From NCBI GenBank assembly GCA_934567745.1, contig CAKTJM010000042.1, positions 1-13,655 of the forward strand: a stretch of 13,655 nucleotides of DNA. Direction: 5' to 3'. The position numbers and the translations under genes were made by a program. The notes below the pieces were generated by a model. It saw only the letters and a list, made by a program, of their open reading frames with translations. It searched no databases and was not told where the DNA came from. Positions 1 through 5,314 of this stretch are shown here, piece after piece (the stretch's first letter is position 1; each line of letters opens with the position of its first letter). Source of the DNA: an uncultured Eubacteriales bacterium. Lineage in GTDB: Bacteria > Bacillota > Clostridia > Oscillospirales > Oscillospiraceae.

Positions 1-36
1 CTTCTTACTCACGATAGAGGAGGGAGCAAGTTTTTT

Positions 37-61
37 CTCCTTCCTCTGCAAGAGGAAGGGG
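37..61 (+). promoter_or_regulatory. Hairpin hiding the Shine-Dalgarno of toxin copy 1
   Basis: CTCCTTCCTCT (37-47) pairs with AGAGGAAGGGG (51-61) across a 3-nt loop: 11 bp with a single G-U. The right arm is the Shine-Dalgarno itself, 8 nt before the ATG at 70. An upstream G-rich segment (about 15-24) can pair with the same C/T tract instead, which would free the SD. Structure is inferred by hand pairing, not by energy calculation. Confidence 0.65.
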
Positions 62-69
62 ATGGGCGT

Positions 70-210
70 ATGGGGTTTTATAAGATCGCGAGCCTGGTCC
101 TCCAGGCAGCCACGCTCTTCGCAGGCATCCTGGCCCTCCGCGCGAGCAGAAAAAATGACCGCCAGGTCAGCCCCCTGGCGGTCAGCGTTCGTAAGAACGT
201 AAACCCGTAA
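70..210 (+). CDS. Small hydrophobic peptide, holin-like type I toxin candidate (copy 1)
   Basis: A 46-aa ORF. The N-terminus carries one predicted membrane helix (about residues 4-22, LVLQAATLFAGILAL), followed by a basic stretch RASRKNDR. Size, single helix and basic tail fit the holin-like/TxpA-BsrG type toxins of Firmicutes, which act at the membrane. The start is chosen because ATG 70 lies 8 nt after the SD AGGAAGGGG. Relative to copy 2, the frame runs past the equivalent TGA (156-158), because the six-A run at 150-155 puts it in another phase. The last ~16 residues are therefore translated from the terminator/antitoxin stem; one extra A would give a ~29-aa protein ending like copy 2. The RNA context makes toxin the leading reading; function is untested. 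Confidence 0.6.
   Translation: MGFYKIASLVLQAATLFAGILALRASRKNDRQVSPLAVSVRKNVNP
150..183 (-). terminator. Intrinsic terminator of antisense RNA 1
   Basis: Perfect 10-bp stem GACCGCCAGG (157-166) with CCTGGCGGTC (174-183), 7-nt loop, followed on the minus strand by a single A and then T6 (155-150). Confidence 0.75.
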
Positions 211-241
211 GAGAGAGCCGACCACTACTGCCGGTCCCTCT
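150..241 (-). ncRNA. Antisense RNA antitoxin candidate, copy 1
   Basis: A consensus promoter on the minus strand (248-276) predicts a start near 241. An intrinsic terminator on the same strand (hairpin 157-183 plus T6 at 155-150) predicts the end near 150, giving an RNA of about 90 nt. It would be fully complementary to the 3' end and 3' UTR of toxin mRNA 1. This is the SR4/RatA arrangement of Bacillus type I systems, where the RNA promotes toxin mRNA decay or blocks translation. The ends are inferred from the promoter and terminator. Confidence 0.7.
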
Positions 242-247
242 GACCCT

Positions 248-276
248 AGTATAACCGCTCCGGCCCGCCCTGTCAA
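248..276 (-). promoter_or_regulatory. Promoter of antisense RNA 1
   Basis: On the minus strand, TTGACA (276-271), a 17-bp spacer and TATACT (253-248): 11 of 12 consensus positions at optimal spacing, pointing back into the toxin gene. The -35 box coincides with the loop of the + strand terminator of the toxin transcript. Confidence 0.85.
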
Positions 277-293
277 GGGCGGGCCGGGGTTTT
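261..293 (+). terminator. Intrinsic terminator of toxin mRNA 1
   Basis: Perfect 10-bp GC stem CGGCCCGCCC (261-270) with GGGCGGGCCG (277-286), 6-nt loop TGTCAA, then GGG and TTTT (290-293). Confidence 0.75.
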
Positions 294-318
294 CGCTGTC
301 TGCGCAGCCCGAAAAGGC

Positions 319-347
319 TTGCATCCCCTGTCGAGCTGTGGTATGCT
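319..347 (+). promoter_or_regulatory. Promoter of toxin copy 2
   Basis: TTGCAT (319-324), 17-bp spacer, TATGCT (342-347). The predicted start is near 354, leaving a long ~120-nt 5' UTR before the toxin ATG, as expected for a translationally silenced type I toxin mRNA. Confidence 0.65.
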
Positions 348-443
348 GACCGCAGAGTTGTGCGAAGGCAGTGGAAAGCTGTCTGCGCTTGGCGGTCGGC
401 TCTCTTTTTACTTACGAGAGGGAGCTGGACTTCTCGTTTCGCG

Positions 444-463
444 CCCTCTCTCGAAGGAAAGGG
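444..463 (+). promoter_or_regulatory. Hairpin hiding the Shine-Dalgarno of toxin copy 2
   Basis: CCCTCTCT (444-451) pairs with GGAAAGGG (456-463) across the loop CGAA, with one C-A mismatch. The right arm is the Shine-Dalgarno, whose G-run continues to 465. GAGAGGG upstream (416-422) is perfectly complementary to CCCTCTC (444-450) and could compete. The sequence differs from copy 1 but the three-element logic is the same. Confidence 0.55.
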
Positions 464-472
464 GGTGGGTCC

Positions 473-574
473 ATGGAGCTATCGGTCCTCCTGCAGTGCG
501 TCGATACGGCGTGCCAGGTGCTCATGACCGTGATCGCGGCCATCGCCCTCGAGCGAAACAACAAAAAGAAGTGA
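473..574 (+). CDS. Small hydrophobic peptide, holin-like type I toxin candidate (copy 2)
   Basis: A 33-aa ORF with one membrane helix (about residues 4-26) and the tail ERNNKKK, the classic shape of Firmicute holin-like toxins of ~30-35 aa. ATG 473 is chosen because GGAAAGGGGG ends 7 nt upstream; an in-frame ATG at 371 would add 34 residues unlike copy 1 and has no such SD. The stop TGA (572-574) overlaps the base of the antisense RNA terminator stem. It has its own + strand promoter, SD hairpin, terminator and opposing antisense RNA, so this looks like the intact copy. The toxin role is inferred from architecture and family resemblance. Confidence 0.65.
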   Translation: MELSVLLQCVDTACQVLMTVIAAIALERNNKKK

Positions 575-599
575 CCGCCAGGCCGGAATCCTGACGGTC
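563..599 (-). terminator. Intrinsic terminator of antisense RNA 2
   Basis: Stem GACCGCCAGG (573-582) with CCTGACGGTC (590-599), 10 bp including one wobble or mismatch depending on strand, followed on the minus strand by ACTTCTTTTT. The U-tract is less regular than in unit 1. Confidence 0.65.
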
Positions 600-651
600 A
601 TATGTTCATATCGACCTAGAAGAGCCGACTGCTCGCAGCAGTCTCTCCACT
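563..651 (-). ncRNA. Antisense RNA antitoxin candidate, copy 2
   Basis: Predicted from the minus-strand promoter at 658-686 (start near 651) to the minus-strand terminator ending near 563, about 90 nt. It contains a second perfect hairpin, GACTGCT (627-633) with AGCAGTC (637-643), at the position where unit 3 has a different but equally paired 8-bp stem (787-794/806-813). It overlaps the stop codon and 3' UTR of toxin 2. Confidence 0.7.
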
Positions 652-657
652 GACCCT

Positions 658-686
658 AGTATAACCGCTCCGGCCTGCCCTGTCAA
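658..686 (-). promoter_or_regulatory. Promoter of antisense RNA 2
   Basis: On the minus strand, TTGACA (686-681), 17-bp spacer, TATACT (663-658), the same boxes and spacing as in unit 1. The -35 box again falls in the loop of the toxin terminator. Confidence 0.85.
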
Positions 687-705
687 GGACGGGCCGGAGT
701 TTTTT
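671..705 (+). terminator. Intrinsic terminator of toxin mRNA 2
   Basis: Stem CGGCCTGCCC (671-680) with GGACGGGCCG (687-696), one G-U and one mismatch, 6-nt loop TGTCAA, then T6 (700-705). Confidence 0.7.
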
Positions 706-715
706 GCGCTTGGGC

Positions 716-846
716 CACCGCGCTCGGGCGAAGCGACGAAAAGGAGCGACCGACAGGTCTGTGCCCTGACGGTCACGCTGCCGGAGGGAGCGGCCGTTCG
801 CAGCAGCCGCTCCACCGGCTCTGGTATGACCGCTCCGGTCAGTCGT
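716..846. pseudogene. Decayed third toxin-antitoxin unit (5'-truncated)
   Basis: Resembles the last codons and downstream half of unit 2. The segment CGGGCGAAGCGACGAAAAGGAG matches the tail-encoding end of toxin 2, but the stop TGA has become CGA and no toxin start or helix remains. The hairpin equivalent to the antisense terminator survives (748-757 with 765-774, one mismatch) and so does a strong 8-bp hairpin (787-794/806-813). The promoter has decayed: the -10 position reads CATACC on the minus strand (828-823) and no TTGACA follows. It is probably a relic, though a residual RNA made by read-through from the serpin side could still carry the hairpins. Confidence 0.6.
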
Positions 847-889
847 CACGCACGGAAGGCGCAGGGCGCACAGGGATCTGCCGTGCGTG
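847..889. repeat. Inverted repeat downstream of the serpin gene
   Basis: CACGCACGG (847-855) and CCGTGCGTG (881-889) are perfect 9-bp inverted arms separated by 25 bp, about 33 bp past the serpin stop. There is no T-run on either side, so it is not a typical intrinsic terminator. It could still act as an mRNA 3'-end stem or mark the edge of the toxin array. Confidence 0.4.
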
Positions 890-921
890 CGGGACCGGGA
901 CGGTGGGATCGTCGCTGTCCC

Positions 922-2619
922 TCAGGACGGATCGTCCACCTGGGCCAGGAACAGGGCCTGGGCGGCCTCGCCGTTCCACAGGCAGGCGAGGAAGGGACGG
1001 TCGAAGGTCAGCTCCACGGGGGGGTCGATTGGGGCGGAGGCCGCACCGACCGCGGCGGCGGTCACGGCGGCGGCCTCGGTGCCCTTCTCGTCCACGCGGA
1101 GGTAGGTCTTCTGGAGGATCTGGCTCAGGTACAGATCGCCCTTGGCGCAGGTGCCGATGCCGGACAGGTCCGCCGCGCCGGAGAAGGCGGTGGTCAGACC
1201 GAGCCCCTTGAACGCATCGGTGAGGTCATAGGAGCCCTCCAGGGTGAACTTCGGCAGGGCGAGCGCCACGCGCTTGTCCTGCGCGGCCTTGGCCAGGGCG
1301 GCGAAGTCGGAGCTGGCCAGCTCGGCGGCGGTGTGGCCGTCCTTCGGCAGGAGCGCGATCAGGGACCAGTCGCCCTCGCCGCGGTAGGGCAGGACCACGC
1401 CGGTGCAGGCGTCGGTGTCGAGGTAGGACATGGTGCGGGTGTCACGCAGGAAGGGCACGGTGACGGTCTTGCCCCCGGCGGTGGTGAAGTCCAGATCGCG
1501 GGTCGACTCCTTGTCGAAGGGGACGGCCCAGTCGCCCTTGAAGTACAGGGCGTTCAGGAGCACGGCGACCTGATCGTCCGCGAGCGGCTCGCCCAGGATG
1601 GTGGGGATGAGGTCATGCGTCTTGGCCTTGACCCAGGCGTTGATGCGGTCCATGGCGTCCTTCGTGGGCAGGTCGAGGGTCTGGCTCTCGGCGCCGTAGG
1701 TCCCCTTCACGCTGGACAGGTAGGACTGCTTGGGGCTGACGGAGGTGTCGAACCAGAGGGAGTTGGCGACCTCGACGGTCGGGCCGTCCTTGGTGGCCTT
1801 GGTCAGTGCGGCGTAGAGCTTCGCGGGGTCGGTCCCGGTGAGGACGCGGTCCAGCTCGGCCTTCGTCTCGCCCTGCGCGCCCGCCTGGACGAGACCGAGG
1901 GCCATCGCGGCGGAGGCGGGGGAGAGGACGACGTTCTGGCCCTTCACCTGGCCGAAGAGGTCGGCGGTGAAGTCGCCGGTGACGACGGGCTTGAGGCAGC
2001 TGTTCGCCAGACGCAGATCGAGGATGACGGCCTCCTGGCGGGTCAGGCTGTCCTTGGGGCCGAAGGTGCCGTCGGCGCGGCCCTGGATGACGCCGCCCTT
2101 GGCGAGGGTCTCGACGGACGCGGCGGCCCAGGAGCCGATCTTGCCGCTGTCGGACCAGGAATACAGACCGTCGATCAGCAGCGCGCCCTTCGTCGCGTCC
2201 AGGACGCGGTCGAGGAGGACGGCGGCCTGCTCACGGGTGAGCAGCTCGTCCGGGCGGAAGGTCCCGTCCGGGAACCCGGCGATCAGGCCGAGCCGGTCGG
2301 CGGCGCGGACCATGGGGTCGTTGCAGTCGGGGAAGGCGATGTTGCGGCTGTCCTGGACCGTGGGATCCTCGCCGGTGCGCGCGGTGTAGAGGGCGATGAT
2401 TGCATGGGCGTACTCCAGCCGGGTGATGGGCCGGGTCAGGTCGGCCTTGGCCAGCAGGTCGGGCAGCAGCCCGGCGGCGTCGGCCTGGGAGACCTCCTCC
2501 TTGGCCCAGTTGGAGGCGGTCCAGCCGCCGTCGGCGGCGGTGGTGTCCACGGCGAGGCAGGCCGTCGCAGAGACGAGGACCAGACAGGCCAGGACGAGTG
2601 CTACGAGTTTCTTCATCAT
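922..2619 (-). CDS. Secreted SLH-domain serpin (serine protease inhibitor)
   Basis: A 565-aa protein. Residues 1-23 form a signal peptide (MMKK, hydrophobic core, ATAC/CLA); Cys21 makes a lipoprotein possible but the lipobox is weak. SLH repeats lie at about 33-82, 93-143 and 152-206 (FPDGTFRPDELLTREQ in repeat 2), for binding cell-wall polymer. A serpin domain fills 212-565, with NALYFKGDW at 356-364 and DRPFLACLW at 540-548. The hinge EKGTEAAAVTAA (511-522) fits an inhibitory serpin; counting from P15 Gly513 puts the scissile bond at Ala527-Ser528, suggesting elastase-like targets. GGAG lies 9 nt before the first ATG; the second ATG (2616) is an alternative start. No clear promoter was found in 2620-2720. 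Probably protects the surface from host or microbial serine proteases. Confidence 0.92.
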   Translation of the reverse strand: MMKKLVALVLACLVLVSATACLAVDTTAADGGWTASNWAKEEVSQADAAGLLPDLLAKADLTRPITRLEYAHAIIALYTARTGEDPTVQDSRNIAFPDCNDPMVRAADRLGLIAGFPDGTFRPDELLTREQAAVLLDRVLDATKGALLIDGLYSWSDSGKIGSWAAASVETLAKGGVIQGRADGTFGPKDSLTRQEAVILDLRLANSCLKPVVTGDFTADLFGQVKGQNVVLSPASAAMALGLVQAGAQGETKAELDRVLTGTDPAKLYAALTKATKDGPTVEVANSLWFDTSVSPKQSYLSSVKGTYGAESQTLDLPTKDAMDRINAWVKAKTHDLIPTILGEPLADDQVAVLLNALYFKGDWAVPFDKESTRDLDFTTAGGKTVTVPFLRDTRTMSYLDTDACTGVVLPYRGEGDWSLIALLPKDGHTAAELASSDFAALAKAAQDKRVALALPKFTLEGSYDLTDAFKGLGLTTAFSGAADLSGIGTCAKGDLYLSQILQKTYLRVDEKGTEAAAVTAAAVGAASAPIDPPVELTFDRPFLACLWNGEAAQALFLAQVDDPS

Positions 2620-2722
2620 GGAAGTTTGCTCCTTTCGAGGTGGTTCTGACAGCTTTGACGCAGCGCGCGCGGAAAAGTTCCCAACTTCGCGAGGATTTCC
2701 TTCCTTTTTGCCCTCCCAGCCT

Positions 2723-2751
2723 TTGACAAAGGGGGGCGCAGCCCGTATAAT
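2723..2751 (+). promoter_or_regulatory. Consensus sigma-A promoter of the acyl-CoA synthetase gene
   Basis: TTGACA (2723-2728), 17-bp spacer, TATAAT (2746-2751): perfect 12/12 boxes at optimal spacing. Predicted start is near 2758, so an operator-like motif (2757-2775) would lie right over the start site. A perfect promoter usually implies repression. Confidence 0.88.
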
Positions 2752-2756
2752 GAGGG

Positions 2757-2775
2757 GACAGACCCAATGATATCA
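2757..2775. promoter_or_regulatory. Operator-like motif with TGATATCA palindrome, copy 1
   Basis: GACAGACCCAATGATATCA here matches GACAAGCCCAATGATATCA at 4469-4487 in 17 of 19 positions, and TGAGGGGA precedes both. The core TGATATCA (2768-2775) is a perfect 8-bp palindrome. Located at about the +1 to +18 region of the promoter, where a bound repressor would block transcription. The regulator is unknown. Confidence 0.5.
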
Positions 2776-2796
2776 AGGGAGAAACGGAGCGAGACC

Positions 2797-4461
2797 ATGG
2801 CAGAGTTCTATGAACGGTTCATCCACGAGACCTTCGACGCCGACGGGCGGCCCATCGCCTGCCGCTATGCGTACGGTCCCGATTTCAATTACGGCTACGA
2901 CGTGGCCGACGCGCTGGCGGCGGCCCACCCGGATCGGGTGGCGATGCGCTGGCGCGACGACCGCGGCCGCGCGCGCGACCTGACCTTCGCGGACCTGCGG
3001 TCCCTGAGCGACCGGGCGGCGCGCCTGCTCGACGGGCGCGGCCTGCGCCGGGGCGACGTGCTCATGGCCGCCCTGCGCTGCCACTGGCAGTATTGGATCG
3101 TCGCGCTGGCGGCGCACAAGCTGGGGCTGATCCTCGCGCCGGTCTACCACCTCCTGTCGGAGGACGACCTGGCCTATCGGATGCAGGCCGCCGCGGTCCG
3201 GGGCGTGGTGTGCTGCCGGGACGGGGACGCCCCGGCGCGCGTCCGGGCGGCGGCCGACCGCGCCGGGACCGTGGCGGTGCGGCTGACCATCGACGGCGCG
3301 GCGGAGGGCTTCGAGGACTTCGACGCCCTCCTGGCCGCCCAGCCGGAGGGCTGGGACCGGGTCGCGACGGCCTGTCACGACCCGATGCTCCTCTACTTCA
3401 CCTCCGGCACGACCGGGCAGCCGAAGGGCGTGCTGCACGACTTCGCCTACCCCCTGGCCAACCACTGCGGCGCGCGGTACATGCAGGACGGGCACGACGG
3501 CTCGGTCCACTTCGCCACGGGCGACACGGGGTGGGAGGTCGTCTCCGGCACCAAGTTCTACAGCCAGTGGCTGTGCCTGGTGACCCTGCTCGTCTACGAC
3601 TGCGACCGGTTCTCGGCCGAGGCGGTCCTCGCCCTGCTCGAACGGGAGCGGGCGACCTCCGTCATGGCCCAGCCGACGGTCTACCGTAAGCTGACCGACG
3701 TGGGGCTGGACCGCTACGACCTGAGCAGCGTGACCTGCTGGGCGGTGGGGGGCGAGAAGCTCCTGCCCGACCTGGCTGAGACGGTCCGCGCCCAGACGGG
3801 CCAGCCCCTGTACGAGGGCTACGCCCAGTCGGAGGCGGGGCTGATCGCGGCCCTGTCGAAGGTCGGCGGCCTGCGGCCCGGCTCGGTGGGGCGGATCCTG
3901 CCCAAGTACCACGTCGAGCTGCTGCGCCCGGACGGGGGCTTCGCCGCGCCCGGCGAGGAGGGCGAGATCGTCCTCGTGGCCGACGGCGGCCGTCGGCCGG
4001 AGGGCCTGCTGATCGGCTACCTCGGCGACGAGGAGGCCACGCGCCGGATCCTGGACGGCGACCTCTACCACACGGGGGACCTGGCCACGCGCGACGCGGA
4101 CGGCTTCCTATATTATAAGGGCCGCGCGGACGGCATCATCAAGACGAAGGGCTACCGCGTCAGCCCGGTGGAGGTCGAGGCCCTGCTCGGCCAGCACCCG
4201 GCGGTGTACGAGTGCCTGGCGGCCGGGATCGCGGACCGCGACCTCGGCCAGCGGATCCGTGCCTACGTCCACCTGCGGGCGGGGGAGGCCCCGTCCGAGG
4301 CGCTGGCGCAGGAGCTGATGGCGTGGCACAACGCGCGCTGCACCGGCTACCGCAAGGTCCGCGAGCTGGCCTTCGTCCCGGTGCTGCCGCGCAACGACAA
4401 CGGCAAGCTCGTGCGCGGCCGCCCGATCGAGCCGGGGACGGTGTATCCGTACCGGCCCTGA
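2797..4461 (+). CDS. AMP-forming acyl-CoA synthetase (medium-chain/aryl type)
   Basis: A 554-aa adenylate-forming enzyme, likely activating a carboxylic acid to its CoA thioester with ATP. The phosphate loop TSGTTGQPKG is at 202-211, GYAQSEAG at 341-348, YHTGDLATRD at 424-433, the hinge GRADGIIKTKGYRVSPVEVE at 442-461, and the A10 segment NDNGKLVR places the catalytic Lys at 537. The TGDTGW segment (241-246) is typical of the medium-chain/benzoate ligase branch rather than acetyl-CoA synthetase. Start 2797 is chosen: GGAG at 2786-2789 is 7 nt away, whereas ATG 2767 lies only ~9 nt past the predicted transcription start and inside the operator-like motif. The neighbouring ABC importer may supply the acid. 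The exact substrate cannot be read from sequence. Confidence 0.88.
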   Translation: MAEFYERFIHETFDADGRPIACRYAYGPDFNYGYDVADALAAAHPDRVAMRWRDDRGRARDLTFADLRSLSDRAARLLDGRGLRRGDVLMAALRCHWQYWIVALAAHKLGLILAPVYHLLSEDDLAYRMQAAAVRGVVCCRDGDAPARVRAAADRAGTVAVRLTIDGAAEGFEDFDALLAAQPEGWDRVATACHDPMLLYFTSGTTGQPKGVLHDFAYPLANHCGARYMQDGHDGSVHFATGDTGWEVVSGTKFYSQWLCLVTLLVYDCDRFSAEAVLALLERERATSVMAQPTVYRKLTDVGLDRYDLSSVTCWAVGGEKLLPDLAETVRAQTGQPLYEGYAQSEAGLIAALSKVGGLRPGSVGRILPKYHVELLRPDGGFAAPGEEGEIVLVADGGRRPEGLLIGYLGDEEATRRILDGDLYHTGDLATRDADGFLYYKGRADGIIKTKGYRVSPVEVEALLGQHPAVYECLAAGIADRDLGQRIRAYVHLRAGEAPSEALAQELMAWHNARCTGYRKVRELAFVPVLPRNDNGKLVRGRPIEPGTVYPYRP

Positions 4462-4466
4462 GGGGA

Positions 4467-4495
4467 TCGACAAGCCCAATGATATCAGGTATAAT
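4467..4495 (+). promoter_or_regulatory. Promoter of the ABC importer genes
   Basis: TCGACA (4467-4472), 17-bp spacer, TATAAT (4490-4495), starting 6 bp after the synthetase stop. The spacer contains the second TGATATCA motif. Predicted start near 4502 gives a leader of ~30 nt with the RBS AAGGAGG. Confidence 0.75.
4469..4487. promoter_or_regulatory. Operator-like motif with TGATATCA palindrome, copy 2
   Basis: Near-identical (17/19) to 2757-2775. The palindrome TGATATCA (4480-4487) sits between -35 and -10, ending 2 bp before TATAAT, an effective repressor position. The spacing to the promoter differs from copy 1, yet both would occlude polymerase. Confidence 0.5.
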
Positions 4496-4531
4496 AGTGG
4501 AACTGACACTGCGGCGGGAAGGAGGGACGAT

Positions 4532-5314
4532 ATGGCGATCTTGGAGCTGGAGGACGTGCGCGTGACGTTCCGCCTGGCCACCGGCGAGCGGCTGACCGCC
4601 CTCGACGGGATGGACCTTACCGTGGAGGAGGGGGAGCTGATCGCCCTGGTCGGCCCGTCCGGCTGCGGGAAGACGACGGTGCTCAACGTCCTGGCGGGCG
4701 AGGTCCGGCCGGAGCACGGCATGGTCCGCTGCGCCGGGGTCCCGGTGGACGGAGTGACCGGCCGGGCGGGCTACGTCTCCCAGGCGGACACCCTCCTGCC
4801 CTGGCGGACGGTGCTGGACAACGTGGCCCTCGGGCTGGAGCTGCGCGGCGTGCCCCGCCGCACGCGGCGGGACCGCGCCCGCGCCCTCATGGAGAGCATC
4901 GGCCTGGCCGGGTTCGAAGAGAGCTTCCCCGGCGAGCTCTCCGGCGGGATGCGCAAGCGCGCGGCGATCGCGCGGGTGCTGGCGCTCGGCCCGCCGGAAG
5001 TGCTGATGATGGACGAGCCGTTCTCCCCGCTGGACGCGCTCACCCGCCAGCGGCTCCAGGACGACATTTTGGACCTGTGGGACCGCACGGGCTGCACCAT
5101 CGTCTATGTGACACACGATCTGCCGGAGGCCATCGCCCTGGCGGACCGGGTGCTGCTGCTCAGCTCCCGGCCCGGGCGCGTCGTGCGGGAGTACCGCATC
5201 GACCTGCCGCGCCCGCGGCGGGTGATGGACGTGAAGCTCACGCCCCGCTTCGCCGAGCTGGAGCGGGCCATCTGGACGGACCTCCAGACCGAGCTGAGGG
5301 AGGTGGGGCCATGA
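4532..5314 (+). CDS. ABC importer ATPase, NitT/TauT (SsuB/TauB) family
   Basis: 260 aa, normal for the family. Walker A GPSGCGKTT at 41-49, Q-loop Gln84, signature LSGGM at 136-140, Walker B VLMMDEP at 157-163 with catalytic Glu162, H-loop His195 (THD). Energises a NitT/TauT-type importer with the next two genes; the C-terminal ~60 residues are the family's usual extension. RBS AAGGAGG (4519-4525) lies 6 nt before ATG. The stop overlaps the permease start (ATGA at 5311-5314), so the two are translationally coupled. Family members carry nitrate, sulfonates, taurine, pyrimidine precursors or aromatic acids, so substrate is open. Confidence 0.93.
   Translation: MAILELEDVRVTFRLATGERLTALDGMDLTVEEGELIALVGPSGCGKTTVLNVLAGEVRPEHGMVRCAGVPVDGVTGRAGYVSQADTLLPWRTVLDNVALGLELRGVPRRTRRDRARALMESIGLAGFEESFPGELSGGMRKRAAIARVLALGPPEVLMMDEPFSPLDALTRQRLQDDILDLWDRTGCTIVYVTHDLPEAIALADRVLLLSSRPGRVVREYRIDLPRPRRVMDVKLTPRFAELERAIWTDLQTELREVGP

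Larger units (their letters stand above)
14..846. repeat. Three-unit tandem array of type I toxin-antitoxin-like cassettes
   Basis: Three imperfect copies of one cassette lie in tandem. Shared landmarks are a hairpin with GACC...CAGG and CCTG...GGTC arms (157-183, 573-599, 748-774), a second small hairpin (220-236, 627-643, 787-813), and a block ending in the AGTATAACCGCTCCGG-type promoter segment (248-263, 658-673, degenerate at 823-838). Units 1 and 2 are spaced 410 bp and are complete apart from the upstream end of unit 1, which begins near the window edge. Unit 3 retains only the 3' part. The copies differ at many positions but keep their hairpins, which suggests old duplication with RNA structure under selection. 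Confidence 0.8.

Noticed and set aside
606..849. Minus-strand ORFs of 69 and 77 codons across unit 3
   Set aside because: Arg/Ser-rich translations running through RNA hairpins and promoter remnants; no RBS and no counterpart in units 1 and 2.
1..850. CRISPR array
   Set aside because: There are repeats, but only three, long, divergent and unevenly spaced, with promoters, terminators and ORFs inside; they are duplicated gene cassettes.
826..2649. Long open frame on the + strand opposite the serpin (607 codons)
   Set aside because: Gly/Val/Arg-rich low-complexity translation without domains; it is the antisense shadow of the SLH-serpin gene, a common artefact of GC-rich codon usage.
2767..2796. 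Upstream ATG for the synthetase adding 10 residues
   Set aside because: It lies only ~9 nt after the predicted transcription start, has no SD, and falls inside the palindromic motif; ATG 2797 has GGAG at good spacing.
2773..4071. 432-codon minus-strand frame opposite the acyl-CoA synthetase
   Set aside because: No domain signature, no RBS, and the synthetase motifs on the + strand are complete.
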